DNA from: Gnetum montanum
Taxonomy: Eukaryota > Streptophyta > Gnetopsida > Gnetales > Gnetaceae
Length of the DNA stretch: 27,697 nt
Reading direction: 5' to 3'
NCBI GenBank assembly: GCA_015680685.1
Contig: MNCI01020558.1
Location: 1-27,697, forward strand
Shown here: positions 1 through 9,727 of the stretch, one piece after another
Layout of the letters: each line of letters starts with the position of its first letter
How positions within the stretch are numbered: position 1 is the first letter of the stretch
The notes under the pieces: model-generated
Database searches by the model: none
What the model saw: the letters and a program-made list of their open reading frames with translations, nothing else
What the model was told of the DNA's origin: nothing
Program-made: the position numbers and the translations under genes

Positions 1-159
1 GAATTGCCTCCAAAAGCCTCCAGAACTCAACACCAACTTGCATCTTAGTTCCAACATTCCTTTGGCAAGCAAGATCAACAATTTGTATTGCATTTACACC
101 CCCCATGTGCCCCCAAAATTGTACCTATGCTCAACACTACTCAAGAGAGTGGACAGCAT

Positions 160-185
160 AGTTTTGGAGCATAGTCTCCAAAACT
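160..185. repeat. perfect 10-bp inverted repeat (hairpin) in the 5' LTR U3
   Basis: AGTTTTGGAG (160-169), a 6-base loop, then its exact reverse complement CTCCAAAACT (176-185). It lies about 220 bp upstream of the TATA box. The matching place in the 3' LTR (about 17898-17927) retains only a degraded version. It could be a regulatory binding site or an RNA hairpin; no function can be read directly. Confidence 0.7.
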
Positions 186-403
186 ACATGATTTTGCATT
201 GTTTTTAGGTACGTTGTGGTCTATTGACATTTGCATTTGCAGTCTTGGCAATGTAGTCACAATCTGGCAGTCTCACAGGGTCCATTAGAGCACACTAATA
301 GAACACCATTTGCGTCAATGGGAGCATAGTTGGGGCTAGCGTAGTCCCAACTACCCCTCTACCACGTGGAGCCCAATCTGCAACTCACGTTAACCCTAAG
401 CCC

Positions 404-411
404 TATAAATA
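404..411 (+). promoter_or_regulatory. TATA box of the 5' LTR promoter
   Basis: TATAAATA inside the block CCCTATAAATACCCCA, which is conserved in the 3' LTR (18148-18155) although surrounding sequence differs. Transcription would be expected to start about 30 bp downstream (around 435-445), making the sequence from there to about 1213 the R-U5 portion. Confidence 0.7.
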
Positions 412-1214
412 CCCCAACATTCCACGTTTTAGGGGTTGGAAAATCTAAAGTAAGGTTGACATTTTGAAGCAATCACTTGGCATTCTAGCATTTGGCAAAC
501 CTAGGCACACTTGGCATTTTCTAGTAGACACCATTGCACAACACTGCAGCACCATTTCACATTGCCCAACACACCACTAACCACTGCAACCCGTAGGACA
601 CCATGGTAACCAACTCAACAGGCTTAAACTTCATGGCGGATGTCAATTTTCGCAACATCGACATCCTAAGATTGTGATTACACTGCCTACTGTGCCTGTT
701 TGTACACCGTGTACATCCTAAGCTTTTCTTTGCAGTTAATTACGCTCCCCACCCCTACCCCCCATTTTGGATGATCCCACTCTCTTCCTCACTCACATTA
801 GGCATATTTTTTAATGTTTTCTTTCACATTCTAGTATTCTATTTGCATTTTTCATTGTTTCTACATATTTTCACACAGTTGCACCCTCATTTTGCATTGT
901 AACCCTTAACTATGCTCACCCCCGTGGGCACCACAAACATTGCAAACACTGCACAAACCCTTAACACTCATTTTATCATAACACTTGTAAGTCCCAGTTC
1001 GATCAACAAGACCATTCTAGGCACCTTGCCTTTGTTCCTAGTAGGCCCTTATGCAAATGTGGGGTCAAGGTTGTGCAACCAAGGACCTCTTGGTGTACCA
1101 TTCCAGCCTCCAATGTTTTCAACTGTTATAGTTTTCTAGTGCTAGAAGGAGGGCCTTCATCATTTCCTTCTTCAACCATTTCTTGGTTATTGCCTTGCTT
1201 GCTCTTTGCACCAT

Positions 1215-1232
1215 TGGTGCAGATTGGACCCC
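1215..1232 (+). other. candidate primer-binding site (weak)
   Basis: TGGTGCAGATTGGACCCC begins one base after the inferred LTR end in CA, and TGG is the expected complement of a tRNA CCA tail. It is only loosely like the tRNA-type sites of Tat/Athila elements and does not match the initiator-Met site TGGTATCAGAGC. The call rests mainly on position. Confidence 0.35.
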
Positions 1233-1363
1233 ATGGTTGGTTTCTCTAGAACCTTGCCTTACAACACTAGAGTGTATACTTTACACTTAATCAAATTCTA
1301 GGTGCTCGACAGGGCATAGCTAGCTCTAGTGTAGTGAGCATAGTCAGCTCTAAGCGTAGTCCT

Positions 1364-1543
1364 AGAGTTAGTCATTTTTCAGCAACTTATACTTAGTCAT
1401 TTTTTCCATGCATTCTAGAGTTAGTCATTTTTCTACATTTTTATACTTAAGTCATTTTTCTATGCTTTTATACTTTAGCCATTTTTTCAACAGTTTTATA
1501 CTTAGCCATTTTCTTCCCACATTCTCGCACTTAGTCATTTTTT
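1364..1543 (+). repeat. degenerate tandem repeat in the gag leader, core acttagtcattttt
   Basis: About seven copies of a core like [a/c]TTAGTCATTTTT recur every 25-32 bp (near 1367, 1391, 1420, 1445, 1474, 1500 and 1530), giving a strongly pyrimidine-rich strand just before the gag ATG at 1587. Between the putative primer-binding site and this array (1290-1365) the sequence carries several GAGCATAG / GCGTAGTC motifs like those of U3. The array is part of the untranslated leader. Confidence 0.65.
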
Positions 1544-1586
1544 TAGCTTTTGCAAATAGCAAATTTGTGCATTTTTCTTTAGCATC

Positions 1587-3760
1587 ATGAATCTTGAACA
1601 ACCATCAACCTCTACTTCGAGTGCAATTGTTATCTAGCCCATTCAGTAGGAGATCATGAGTAACCTTCCTGAGGCTGGGGGTCTTGTCCTGCTAGAGAGG
1701 CAACCTCTTAGGCAATGCAACCTACCTCCTGACTTCATGGTGCTCAATGATAAGCAATATAACTTTGTTTATGCAAGGCTCTAAGTGGGTTTGTATGTAA
1801 ATCATTAAGAAATGGAAGCCAAACTTAGTTTTGAGCTTATGTATTGAAATAGGAGGGAGTGGTTCCCTTCTAATTTTGATTTATTCCACTCACAAAGGCC
1901 TACCAATGGATGCTGGACAATCTCATTTGAAACATGGTTTGCAAGGTAGGGACTAACTACAAGGAGCTCCTATAGGAGAATCTAGATGAGTTTGAAGCTT
2001 GATTTGAGCATGATGACTCACTCCATGCCTTATTCTAGTAGATAGCCTCTATTTTCATGCCTCCACTATCTCACCAATCTATCCTTCCAGAGACAATCAT
2101 CAACCAAGTGTCACTGCCTAGGTCTACGCCTGTGGTGGTGACCCACCAAACACAATAGATGCACCAAGAGGTTTCACTTTCTTTTAGCTCTCCTATTAGC
2201 ATGCCTTTTGTCATAACTTCATGGCTTGTGTAGTCTTCATAGACTACCTAGCCTATTCAACCTATGCAGCCTTCTCTTCCTTTGACCATTATGCCTACGC
2301 AACCTTATGTGCACACCATGCACATGTCTCAGCCGCATATGGCTTAGGCATCGTTTGCCCCACCGCATATCATGCCTCAGCCACATAAGGCTCAGGCATC
2401 GTTTGTCCCACCGCTTGTCATGTTGGCACCCTTCGCAATGGCCCAACCCACAAACACATGGTGGGGGCTAGGGGCTGTGTCTGTGGCACAGCCCACATAA
2501 CAAGCATCACATGTGGTCACATAACCTGGAACTGGGTTGTGGGCCATCCAAACAGCACAATGGGTGATACAACCGACACAACTTGTGACAAATGCACTTA
2601 GCTTGGATCAAGCATTCTAGCTGATTTAAAGCCTCATCAAAGAGGTCAAGTAGCTTAAGGTTGCCTCCTTTGAAACTGTCCATGTGATGGACTTTTACTA
2701 GGATGATCCAATTAGTCCTATAGTTCTACCAAGGGCACTGCCTACTAGGGTCCCACTACCCCAATTCACCAAATACAATGGTGAAGAAGACCCTAATGCC
2801 CATTTGGTGACCTTTTGGTCAAAATGCCTCCCACTACAAGCATGGCCACATGCAATCATCCATGTGTTCACCATGTCCTTAATGCGTAAGACACTAGATT
2901 GGTACCATAAGCTCCCTAGGGCCCCCATCACTTCTTTGGAGGAATTGCTTACCCAATTCATCACGTGCTTCAAGTACAACTTGAAGATCAAGGTGACCCT
3001 AGACCAGTTGATGCAAGTGAAGCAAGGTCATTTAGAGCTCATGCAGAAATTCATTCAGCATTGGAGCACGTTGCTAAACAAGATCCATGAGCTTATTATA
3101 GAAATTCACCTGCTGGTCATTTTCAAAGACGCAGTGAATGACTTCATCAAGTCAAAACTATATTACCTTGCCCCGCAATCCTTAAGCTGAGTGTTTGCTT
3201 AGACCAAGAGCATTCAGGATGCAGTGAAGGCAAGTAAGAATCTAGCCTAAGTAACCTACAAAAACCTACATGCGAAGAAGGAGAAAGATAAAGACAAGGA
3301 CAAGCAGGTGACTACAACCATCACAATGGTGGCCAATGAGGCTAAGCCAACCAATGCCAAACCAACAACCAAGCCATCCAAGGCCTCAACCAATAACAAC
3401 ATGGCAGCTAGCTCTAGCGTAGTGGCAAAAAACTAGCCTACATCATTAGCAACCATGGGACCAACTACCACAAGGCCTAACTTTGAGCACAAGGATCACT
3501 GGAAGTACACACCATTGCCCATTAAGTGCTCAGAGCTCTTGGACCAACTGCTTCATGCTAGATGCATGCAATATAAGTAGATGTTTGAGGACACTTGCAA
3601 GCAACATGATTGATATTACAAGCTCCTCAAAAATCCTTCATTTGCACTACTAAATGAGCCTCTAGTCCCTAATGATTTTAGATTAGACCATTTTTACTAG
3701 TATCATCAATTGCAAGGTCATGATATGGACTTTTGCATAGCTTTGCAGGATGATATATAA
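1587..3760 (+). pseudogene. gag: Gag (capsid/nucleocapsid) of a Tat-lineage Ty3/gypsy element, broken
   Basis: Gag packages element RNA in cytoplasmic virus-like particles. The likely start is the ATG at 1587, after the T-rich leader; the N-terminus reads MNLEQPSTSTSS with early stops. A Met/Gln/Pro/His-rich linker follows (about 2230-2450). The capsid core (Retrotrans_gag type) is clearest at 2690-3190: an FTKYNGEEDPNAHL-like entry, then the family pattern of a Trp-Tyr pair, LPRAPITSLEELLTQF and a helical region. A Lys-rich stretch near 3260-3400 is probably nucleic-acid binding. Near 3702-3737 HQLQGHDMDFC resembles the His/Cys motif seen at this place in Tat Gags, with the first Cys not visible. 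Frameshifts and at least ten in-frame stops, many of them TAG, disable it. Confidence 0.8.
2324..2419 (+). repeat. gag: 48-bp tandem duplication in the gag linker
   Basis: Unit 1 is 2324-2371 and unit 2 is 2372-2419, in frame with Gag. Each unit encodes 16 residues of the pattern M-[SP]-Q-P-H-[MK]-A-Q/stop-A-S-F-[AV]-P-P. The eighth codon is TAG in unit 1 and CAG in unit 2, so the duplication itself shows that a glutamine codon became a stop. Confidence 0.8.
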
Positions 3761-3763
3761 TGC

Positions 3764-4379
3764 ATGACTGACAATGGCGAGTTGGTCCTTGACACAACCA
3801 ACCTAATGCATCTCCAAAACCAATTAATGGGGGTTTACAAGGATCCTCTTAACATAGGCAGTACAAGGTACATCATCAATGCTATCAACATTAATGATGA
3901 TGTAGAACCACTACAAGAATCATTTGTGGTTCGTGCATCCTTTGATGATGTCGGGACCTCCTCATCCTCCATCAATTTGAGGATCCCCTTTGTTATCAAG
4001 GCATCACCTTGGGCACCCATAACACCCTTTGTGGTTAGGACCTCACAACACATTATAGTGGCAATAGCCCAATGACCCTTCATTGTAAGGGCACTGCAAT
4101 GTGTGGACTCCCCATCTATTTGGAGTCTAATGGTGGGTAATGTGTTAGTCCCTATTCATGCAAGGCCTCATCCTGTAGCCAACACTAATAGGAAATCGAG
4201 ATGGTGACCCAAGAGGGCCAACGAATGCCTTACTAATCAAATGCTTACACAAAACTAAGAGCAAAGGGCACTAGGTCCACTGAAGCTCATCCTCCTATCT
4301 TCTATCCTAATGGCCCAACCAATTGAGGAGCCACCACACCAAGCAACCAACAACAGAGCATTTAGGCTTTAAAGAAAAT
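3764..4379 (+). pseudogene. gag-pro linker with a repeated heptapeptide, broken
   Basis: One frame stays open from 3764 to 4075 and continues past a TGA. It is Ser/Asp-rich and contains four copies of a seven-residue motif of form [SP]F[VI][VI][RK][AT][SL]: SFVVRAS (3920-3940), PFVIKAS (3986-4006), PFVVRTS (4025-4045) and PFIVRAL (4076-4096), all in the same frame. It lies between the Gag His/Cys motif and the pre-protease block. I recognise no domain. It is probably a low-complexity spacer of the Gag-Pro polyprotein grown by slippage. Confidence 0.5.
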
Positions 4380-5425
4380 AAAATAGGCAAAGCCCAAATC
4401 TCCTCCCCAAGAGATTTGTCTCTTAGGCCGTATGGAGGAGATGAAGGTCAACAAAAAAGTAGCAAATGGTGGAAGAGATTTCCTTAATGCATTGGCCCAG
4501 GTCAAGTGGGCATTGAAATAGAAAAACACAACATTAAGCCTGTACGACCTGATAATAACCTCCTCTACCCACCACAAAGCATTAGTTTACATGTTAACCT
4601 CTATCCCTCTTGCAGAAGACATCTCAGTAGATGAGCAATCCATCCACACTATGATGTTGCCTCCTTCCTCATAAGAATTGAGTTCAACACCCCTAGCATT
4701 TTCTGATGATGTGATCAAGGTGGACCCTAAAAAGGGCCAAGTGATTACCATATCAATGTTTATCACCATCCACATGGGGCAATGCAGAATTCGCAGAGTA
4801 CACATTGACAATGGGGTGACAACCAATGTCATCTCATACACAGTTGTCAACAAGCTTGGTCTTGCTGACCAAATCAAACCAACAAAGATAACATGCCTCA
4901 AATCCTTCAACAGGTCACATGTCATCATAAGGTAATAGCCATGATATTCTTTGTGGCAGGGGAGCAATTCCCCACCATAGCAAAATTCATTATGGTTGAG
5001 GAGATGCTAGAATTTAACCTTATCTTGGGTAGAACTTGTTAGCCTAGCTGCAAGCTATCTCCTCCCCTATCCATCAAGAAATCCACCTTCCATACAAGGG
5101 TGGGGAGGCTATCATATATGGTGACAATGTAGCCCCTCTAACCATTAGCAATGTTGACACTGAACAAGGGTTGGAGGTGGAGTTCCTTGATGATGCATGT
5201 CCCACAAAGGACGAGGATGAAAAAATGTGAGGTAGACCAACCCCAAGTGCCAATGGGAGCCTCTAACCTTTTAGAGGAGGATTTGTGGATGGAATTATCC
5301 TTTGACATAGCTGACAAACATCAAAGTGAGTACCGTATCATACCATCAAGGCCCTATGAACCTCCTAACCAACACCAAATTAGGAAGAAACTACATAACT
5401 AAGGCATCCCCTTAGTCCAATAGGC
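4380..5425 (+). pseudogene. pro: aspartic protease (retropepsin) of the Tat-lineage element, broken
   Basis: The protease cuts the polyprotein into mature parts. Upstream, SLYDLIITSSTHHKALVYML (about 4538-4597) resembles the conserved pre-protease helix of Tat elements. The catalytic loop is RVHIDNGVTTNVISYTVV with the Asp codon at 4807-4809; Asp-Asn-Gly instead of Asp-Ser/Thr-Gly is common in this lineage. The flap and C-terminal part follow in another frame: AMIFFVAGEQFPTIAKFIMV, FNLILGRT near 5010-5035, and IHQEIHLPYKGGEAIIYGD to about 5123. A one-base frameshift near 4932 and several stops, including one right after the GRT motif, disable it. After about 5220 the frame shifts again, and sense coding character is lost near 5425. 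Confidence 0.75.
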
Positions 5426-5680
5426 GTTATGTGCTTGCCTACTCCACTTCTACACATTCTACTTGTTTGCATATTTGTTTGCATTTTATGCTAGCTTGGT
5501 TGTTTTCATTTTGCATTATTTACCTTATTATGTTTTTGTTTCTCCCATTTGCACATTTTCTCTAAGTTTACATTTTTTCTCGATTACTTATTTAGCAGTT
5601 AGTTTACACATTAAAAAAATAGCAAAACACATAAAAAATACAAAATACTAAAACTGACAATCTTTTTCCTCCAACGCATG

Positions 5681-5912
5681 GCTCGAAATGGCCTTAAACT
5701 ATCATATACAACTCGCCAAGGCCTAAAACTAGCAACCAAATCTCCCTTCATCGCATGGGCCAAAATGGCCTAAAACTACCAACAAGGCCCACCATGGCCC
5801 TAAACTAGCATCGCATGACCTACCATGGCCTCAAACTGTAAAACCTTTCTGTTATCACATGGCCTAAAATGGCCTTAAACTATCACTGGGGCCCAAAATG
5901 GCCTAAAACTTG
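5681..5912 (+). repeat. array of about seven 22-nt units, left bracket of the pro-pol interval
   Basis: Units of form CC[t/a]A[c/a][c/a]ATGGCCTAAAACTAGC recur with 8-25 bp spacers, for example cctaccatggcctcaaactg and aaaatggcctaaaactacc. The core is clearly related to the units at 11438-11554 and 15213-15653. The neighbouring stretches 5426-5680 and 5913-6110 are T-rich and A-rich noncoding sequence with no other feature I can see. Confidence 0.65.
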
Positions 5913-6196
5913 TAATCGCTATAGCCCAATCGCATTAACTCATTGCATCATTAACATCAAATACATTGTGAATAAATACAAAAGTCTACTCATCACATAC
6001 TCTATGTATCAAAAATCCACTACATCTCATAAAAAATAACAATACATCGCATGGTCATTTGCATTAGACAACAAAAATATGCAAAAATACAAAAATGCCT
6101 AATGACAGGTCTACATCAGGATTTGCTTAACCAGTGATGCTAGCAGGGGTGGAGGCTCCTCTTCTTCTACCATGTTGCTAGGGCCTATAGCATCAC

Positions 6197-6293
6197 CTAA
6201 TTCTTATCAATAACAACAATAATAAAAATCTGTAAGTAAGAGTGCAATATGCAACCTAATAAAAAAGTCATAAAAACACCATAAAGAACTAAC
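6197..6293 (-). other. intron of the antisense gene (97 bp)
   Basis: On the minus strand it reads CTCAA|GTTAGTTC ... GATAAGAATTAG|GTGATG. It is T-rich and stop-laden, flanked by coherent coding ending NMVNAGPSQ and resuming DAIGPSNMVEEEE. The join as drawn is one base short of keeping the frame. Confidence 0.6.
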
Positions 6294-7113
6294 TTGAGAG
6301 GGTCCTGCATTAACCATGTTTGGAAGCTAGTTATCAAGGTCCTCCTACAAGCATTGGAGGATCTCAACCTTTGATAACCGTGTCCAATCCTCCTAACTAA
6401 AGTCAACACCTACAAGGGTCTTATCCTAGTCCATAGTGGTCCATGCATGTGGCTGCATAGAAAATGTGGTAGATGAAGTCTTCCTTAAGGGTGTGATAAT
6501 CTCCTACTCTAGGGAACCACTAACCACTATGTGGCGAGTGAATATCTTGAGGGCTTGACTCCCATCAATTGCCTTACTAAGCATCTCAAGGTAACAAGCT
6601 TTGACGGACTCTTCCTTGAGCTATTGTAGATACGCATCTCACTCATGCTTATAGTATTGTTTGTGGTCTTTCTACATATGTCCCCACTTACACACCTTAG
6701 AGTTGAAATTGTTTTAATCTTGACTTTTTTGAGCAACCAAGTCCATCTATAGCCTCTACTCAATGATCTCCTAGCTTTGTTCTTGCCCTAGATGGCCGAC
6801 TAGTACCTGGCATAGTCGATCTCTGTTATCCACTAGGTACTATCTCCCCATGTTCAACCCACCAAGAAGTTATATTGAGACTAGAGGGCCTCAATCTTTG
6901 TGTCTTGGCTCACCACTCTCTCTTAAAGCTCATGCACATGTTTCCATAGGTACTTGTTCAAGCACCTACAAGTTCATAACACTTTTGCATAGGAAAGCAT
7001 GCACTTGCTACTTGCCTCGTACACACGACAAGGCACTTGCTCTACTTCAGGAGGGTACTCAAGGACGACATCCACCTTAGCCACCTAGTTCGGATCCTAG
7101 TGGAGCTTAGAAC

Positions 7114-7203
7114 CTATTGGCATGCAACAAGTTAATCAACAATTTGCTATAGACAAAGCATGAAATAGGTAAAGAAACATAAGCAAAATAACGACATACA
7201 TAC
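7114..7203 (-). other. intron of the antisense gene (90 bp)
   Basis: On the minus strand it reads AAGCTTG|GTATGTATG ... CATGCCAATAG|GTTCTAAG. The donor is near consensus, and splicing keeps the flanking frame as KL-G-SKL. Confidence 0.7.
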
Positions 7204-7347
7204 CAAGCTTAGGATTTGCCTATTGTATGTAGTCTACCATATCCTCAACAATGCCTCCCATGAAGGCAAACTTGTCCAATGCCTCGACCCACAACTTCAT
7301 GTGGTAGGTAGATACAGGTGGTGGACCGCTAGCATGTACATATGAGG

Positions 7348-7435
7348 CTACATAACAAAAATACTTAGTAACAACAAAATAGCCAAAGATGCATGAGCTA
7401 AAGAACAATAATAGATGGTGATTTAAAGCATTTAC
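7348..7435 (-). other. intron of the antisense gene (88 bp)
   Basis: On the minus strand it reads CTTACTAG|GTAAATGC ... TTTGTTATGTAG|CCTCATATG. The body is T-rich and splicing joins LTPKGLL to SYVHASGPPPVS in one frame. Confidence 0.7.
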
Positions 7436-7662
7436 CTAGTAAGCCCTTAGGTGTAAGATCAGGTGGATCTCCCACTTGCACACCATCAAAGAGCCTAGAA
7501 AAATCACCCTCATCAAGGTGGGACAACTCCTCTACCTTAAACTTCTAGAAGGTCTCTATGGCCTCGCGTAGCTCCTCTTTGGGTGCTTCCTCCTCCTTGA
7601 TTTGAGGAGGGGCCACCTCTGCTACTACCGCCGCTGCTACTTCAGCAACCCTCTCGAATAAC

Positions 7663-7764
7663 CTACAAACATAGCATAGTAGCATTAGCATGACATAACA
7701 AGAAAATATCAAAATATAAACATAGAAAATATCTAAAATGAATGCATCTGAGACATGTACTAAC
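7663..7764 (-). other. intron of the antisense gene (102 bp)
   Basis: On the minus strand it reads GTTGCAG|GTTAGTAC ... TATGTTTGTAG|GTTATTCG. It is a multiple of three and read-through gives a hydrophobic stretch typical of a T-rich intron. The best upstream frame (ends KIPTL, stop, IIVA) and the downstream Ala/Glu-rich frame are one base out of register. Confidence 0.65.
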
Positions 7765-8823
7765 CTGCAACAATTATCTACAAAGTGGGTATCTTGAGGC
7801 AAATTTTCTTGGTGCCCACCTATCCAACCACAAGGGCAACCTTCTCTATTGGGCATGGCCTCTTGATCCTTGCCTTGGAAGGCCTTGCCATTTTCACAAT
7901 ATAATAGTTGGCCTTATTCACATCCCCAATAATAACTAGAGGATACTCACCCACACTGTTATAAGAATAATGTGACCATGATTACCCCAGATGGCCTTTG
8001 GTTGTAACTGAGTATAACTCATCGATCCCCTCTAGGGGGTCCTGCATGCAAGTGATTGCAAATAGGTGCTTGATCCAAGGCTTTGTCAGCTTCTCATAAT
8101 CTTGCACTACCTAATTCTTACTATCTCGGACCACCAGGAACTCTACAAACCTTCACAAATATGCCGCAAAGAATGCGAAGTGTACATGAGACCTCACCTA
8201 GAGGTTGTAGTAAAGTCTAGTGATCTCTGCTTGTAGTTTGATGATGATGTAGGAGCCTAGTTGAACCTTGTACCTTCTTGTAGTACCTCACTCATCACCC
8301 ACACTACTCCATACCAATGATTTTTCCTTGGGAGAGTAACTTCAGGAAGGCACAGGCACAAAAAAAGGGTAGAGCATCTAAACCTCAATCACATGCACAT
8401 CTGAGATGATGCCTTTGTGAGATTGGGTGGTTTCTAGCCACTCCTCAATCTCTCCTTTTCAATCCACCTCTTTATTGGCCTTGTCAATGACCAATAGGCC
8501 ATTGGAGGAAAGGCTAAAGAGGTTAGCAAAGAAGGCATCACTAAGATCCAAAACTACCCTCACTCTGTGCATGCGGGTGATGAAGTAGTGGGCGTTGCTA
8601 CTGAAGGAGTCTATAATGGTGACCATTTTGGCAACTACAATGCTTGGGCTAAGGGCTAAGGAAAGGTCCATTAGCCTAACCCATGTGAGTTGACTATTCA
8701 ATGCCTCTAAGGCCTAATGGCACAACCAATGTTGTGCCCCCTCCATATCACCATATTTCATGATGAGGGTGGCCTCACTATGGCCTATGGTGACCACTGT
8801 CACGTCTCTTGAAGTAATTAAAG

Positions 8824-8912
8824 CTACAACATAGGCAAAACCAACATTAAAATTAGGTAAGGGTAAATCAATGAGTGTGTGTGAGCAAGCATAAAAGCCA
8901 AAAAATAAGCAC
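8824..8912 (-). other. probable intron of the antisense gene (89 bp)
   Basis: On the minus strand it reads CCACATAA|GTGCTTAT ... GCCTATGTTGTAG|CTTTAATTAC. Size, T-richness and acceptor match the other introns, but the donor is weak and the frame across it is uncertain. Confidence 0.45.
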
Positions 8913-9272
8913 TTATGTGGAATAAACAGTGTGTGAGAAGGAGGTGGTGGTGCAACCAACTCCTTGAAATTGGGCTTGCCACTAGCCCACCTCACATCCA
9001 ACCAATCATAGGTCTTATACCACTTGAATTCCTTTGAGTACCAAGTGGGATAATTCTTTATGTCTCCCACCTACTCAAGCATGGCCTCCTAAAAGTTTAG
9101 ACTAAAGGAGAATACCTCTAGGGTAGTGCACGTCAAAGCAAGAGCCTCTTTCTCATCATGAAGCCCCTGATCATTAACTTTCAATTTGGCATTGAGCACA
9201 GCACTTAGCAGTTAGTGAACTTAGCATGGGCCAATAACAAGAAACTCAATAGAAAATTATAAGAGCACTTAT

Positions 9273-9725
9273 CCTCTAGTGCAATATATAGTTCTAGGTG
9301 GATTCTAGAATAGAGTATGCACACACAAAGCAATAAAGATGGTGTTGCTCTTGTTATAATAAGAGAACTCTAGCATTTTCTAGATCTTGGATAAGGGATG
9401 CGTGCCTCTAGAGTGTTGCCTTGAACCACCTACTCTATCATCACCAATTGTGGGCTCATCAAACACAAATCTCAATATGTCCTAGTTGGCCCTAGGTAAC
9501 AATGTCTCTGTGATGGCACTTGTAGCTTTCATTCCTAAGTGTGACCACATAATCACATTGAAGTGTTGTAGTAAGAATGCTAGGAACTTGAATTCCCTAG
9601 GCCAAAACCATACCTCCTGCTGATCCACCTTCATATCTAGTGCAAGCATGTTGGGCACAAGCTCGCTTATGTAGTAAAGAATGTCAACGAGCTTCATAAT
9701 GACTAGGGTTGGATTTAACAACATC
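9273..9725 (-). pseudogene. FCP1/NIF (NLI-interacting factor)-like phosphatase domain, catalytically dead remnant
   Basis: This is the upstream-most recognisable exon of the antisense gene; the acceptor ATCATAG ends at 9726. FCP1/NIF proteins are HAD-superfamily Asp phosphatases, many acting on the RNA polymerase II tail. Family-like pieces appear in order: WPREFKFLAFLLQHFNVIMW matches the RPG-x-x-x-FL...F-x-V-x-x-W(S/T) segment; FVFDEP fits the following strand; HPLSKI-stop-KMLEF matches the Lys-containing segment; SNTIFIALCVHTLF-stop-NPPRT matches the S/N-T-x-x-I-D-D-S-P...NPP segment. The Asp-x-Asp motif expected near 9690-9710 cannot be seen, and the DD pair is replaced by Ala-Leu. The ancestor seems to have been an FCP1-like gene; this copy cannot be active. 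Confidence 0.55.
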
Positions 9726-9727
9726 CT

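Larger units (their letters stand above)
1..1213 (+). mobile_element. 5' LTR (partial, left-truncated by window) of a Ty3/gypsy retrotransposon
   Basis: The stretch aligns along its length with 17744 to about 18835, which defines the pair of direct repeats. Window base 1 corresponds to about 17744, so roughly 580 bp of U3 lie outside the window and the full LTR would be about 1.8 kb. It carries a TATA box (404-411) in a short conserved block shared with the other LTR. The right end is placed at the CA near 1210-1213, directly before a TGG that could open the primer-binding site; that end is inferred because the 3' LTR loses similarity about 80 bp earlier. By eye roughly one base in six or seven differs between the LTRs, so the insertion is old. 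Confidence 0.85.
6111..9725 (-). pseudogene. antisense multi-exon gene remnant: FCP1-like N-terminal region plus long unrecognised protein
   Basis: On the minus strand, coherent coding blocks alternate with AT-rich gaps that begin GT and end AG. Blocks in order: an FCP1/NIF-like domain (9725-9273); a block ending in Pro-rich VAPPPP (about 9150-8913); a block of some 310 codons (8701 to about 7765) with WVRLMDLSLALSPSIVVAK and FAFFAAYL; an Ala/Glu-rich exon (VAEVAAAVVAEV, 7662-7436); SYVHASGPPPVSTYHMKLW (7347-7204); a Lys/Glu/Gln-rich exon that may form a coiled coil (7113-6294); and an acidic tail NMVEEEEPPPLLASL (6196-6111). About 25 in-frame stops occur, nearly all explainable as CAG, CAA or CGA losing C. 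Splicing across 7663-7764 and 6197-6293 leaves the frame one base off, which fits decay. No promoter or first exon is clear above 9725. Apart from the first block I do not recognise the protein. Confidence 0.65.

Noticed and set aside
912-1139. 75-codon open frame in the 5' LTR
   Set aside because: The matching part of the 3' LTR does not keep it open, and it shows no family features.
2698-2991. Minus-strand open frame opposite Gag
   Set aside because: It is the shadow of the capsid core, which is clearly coding on the plus strand.
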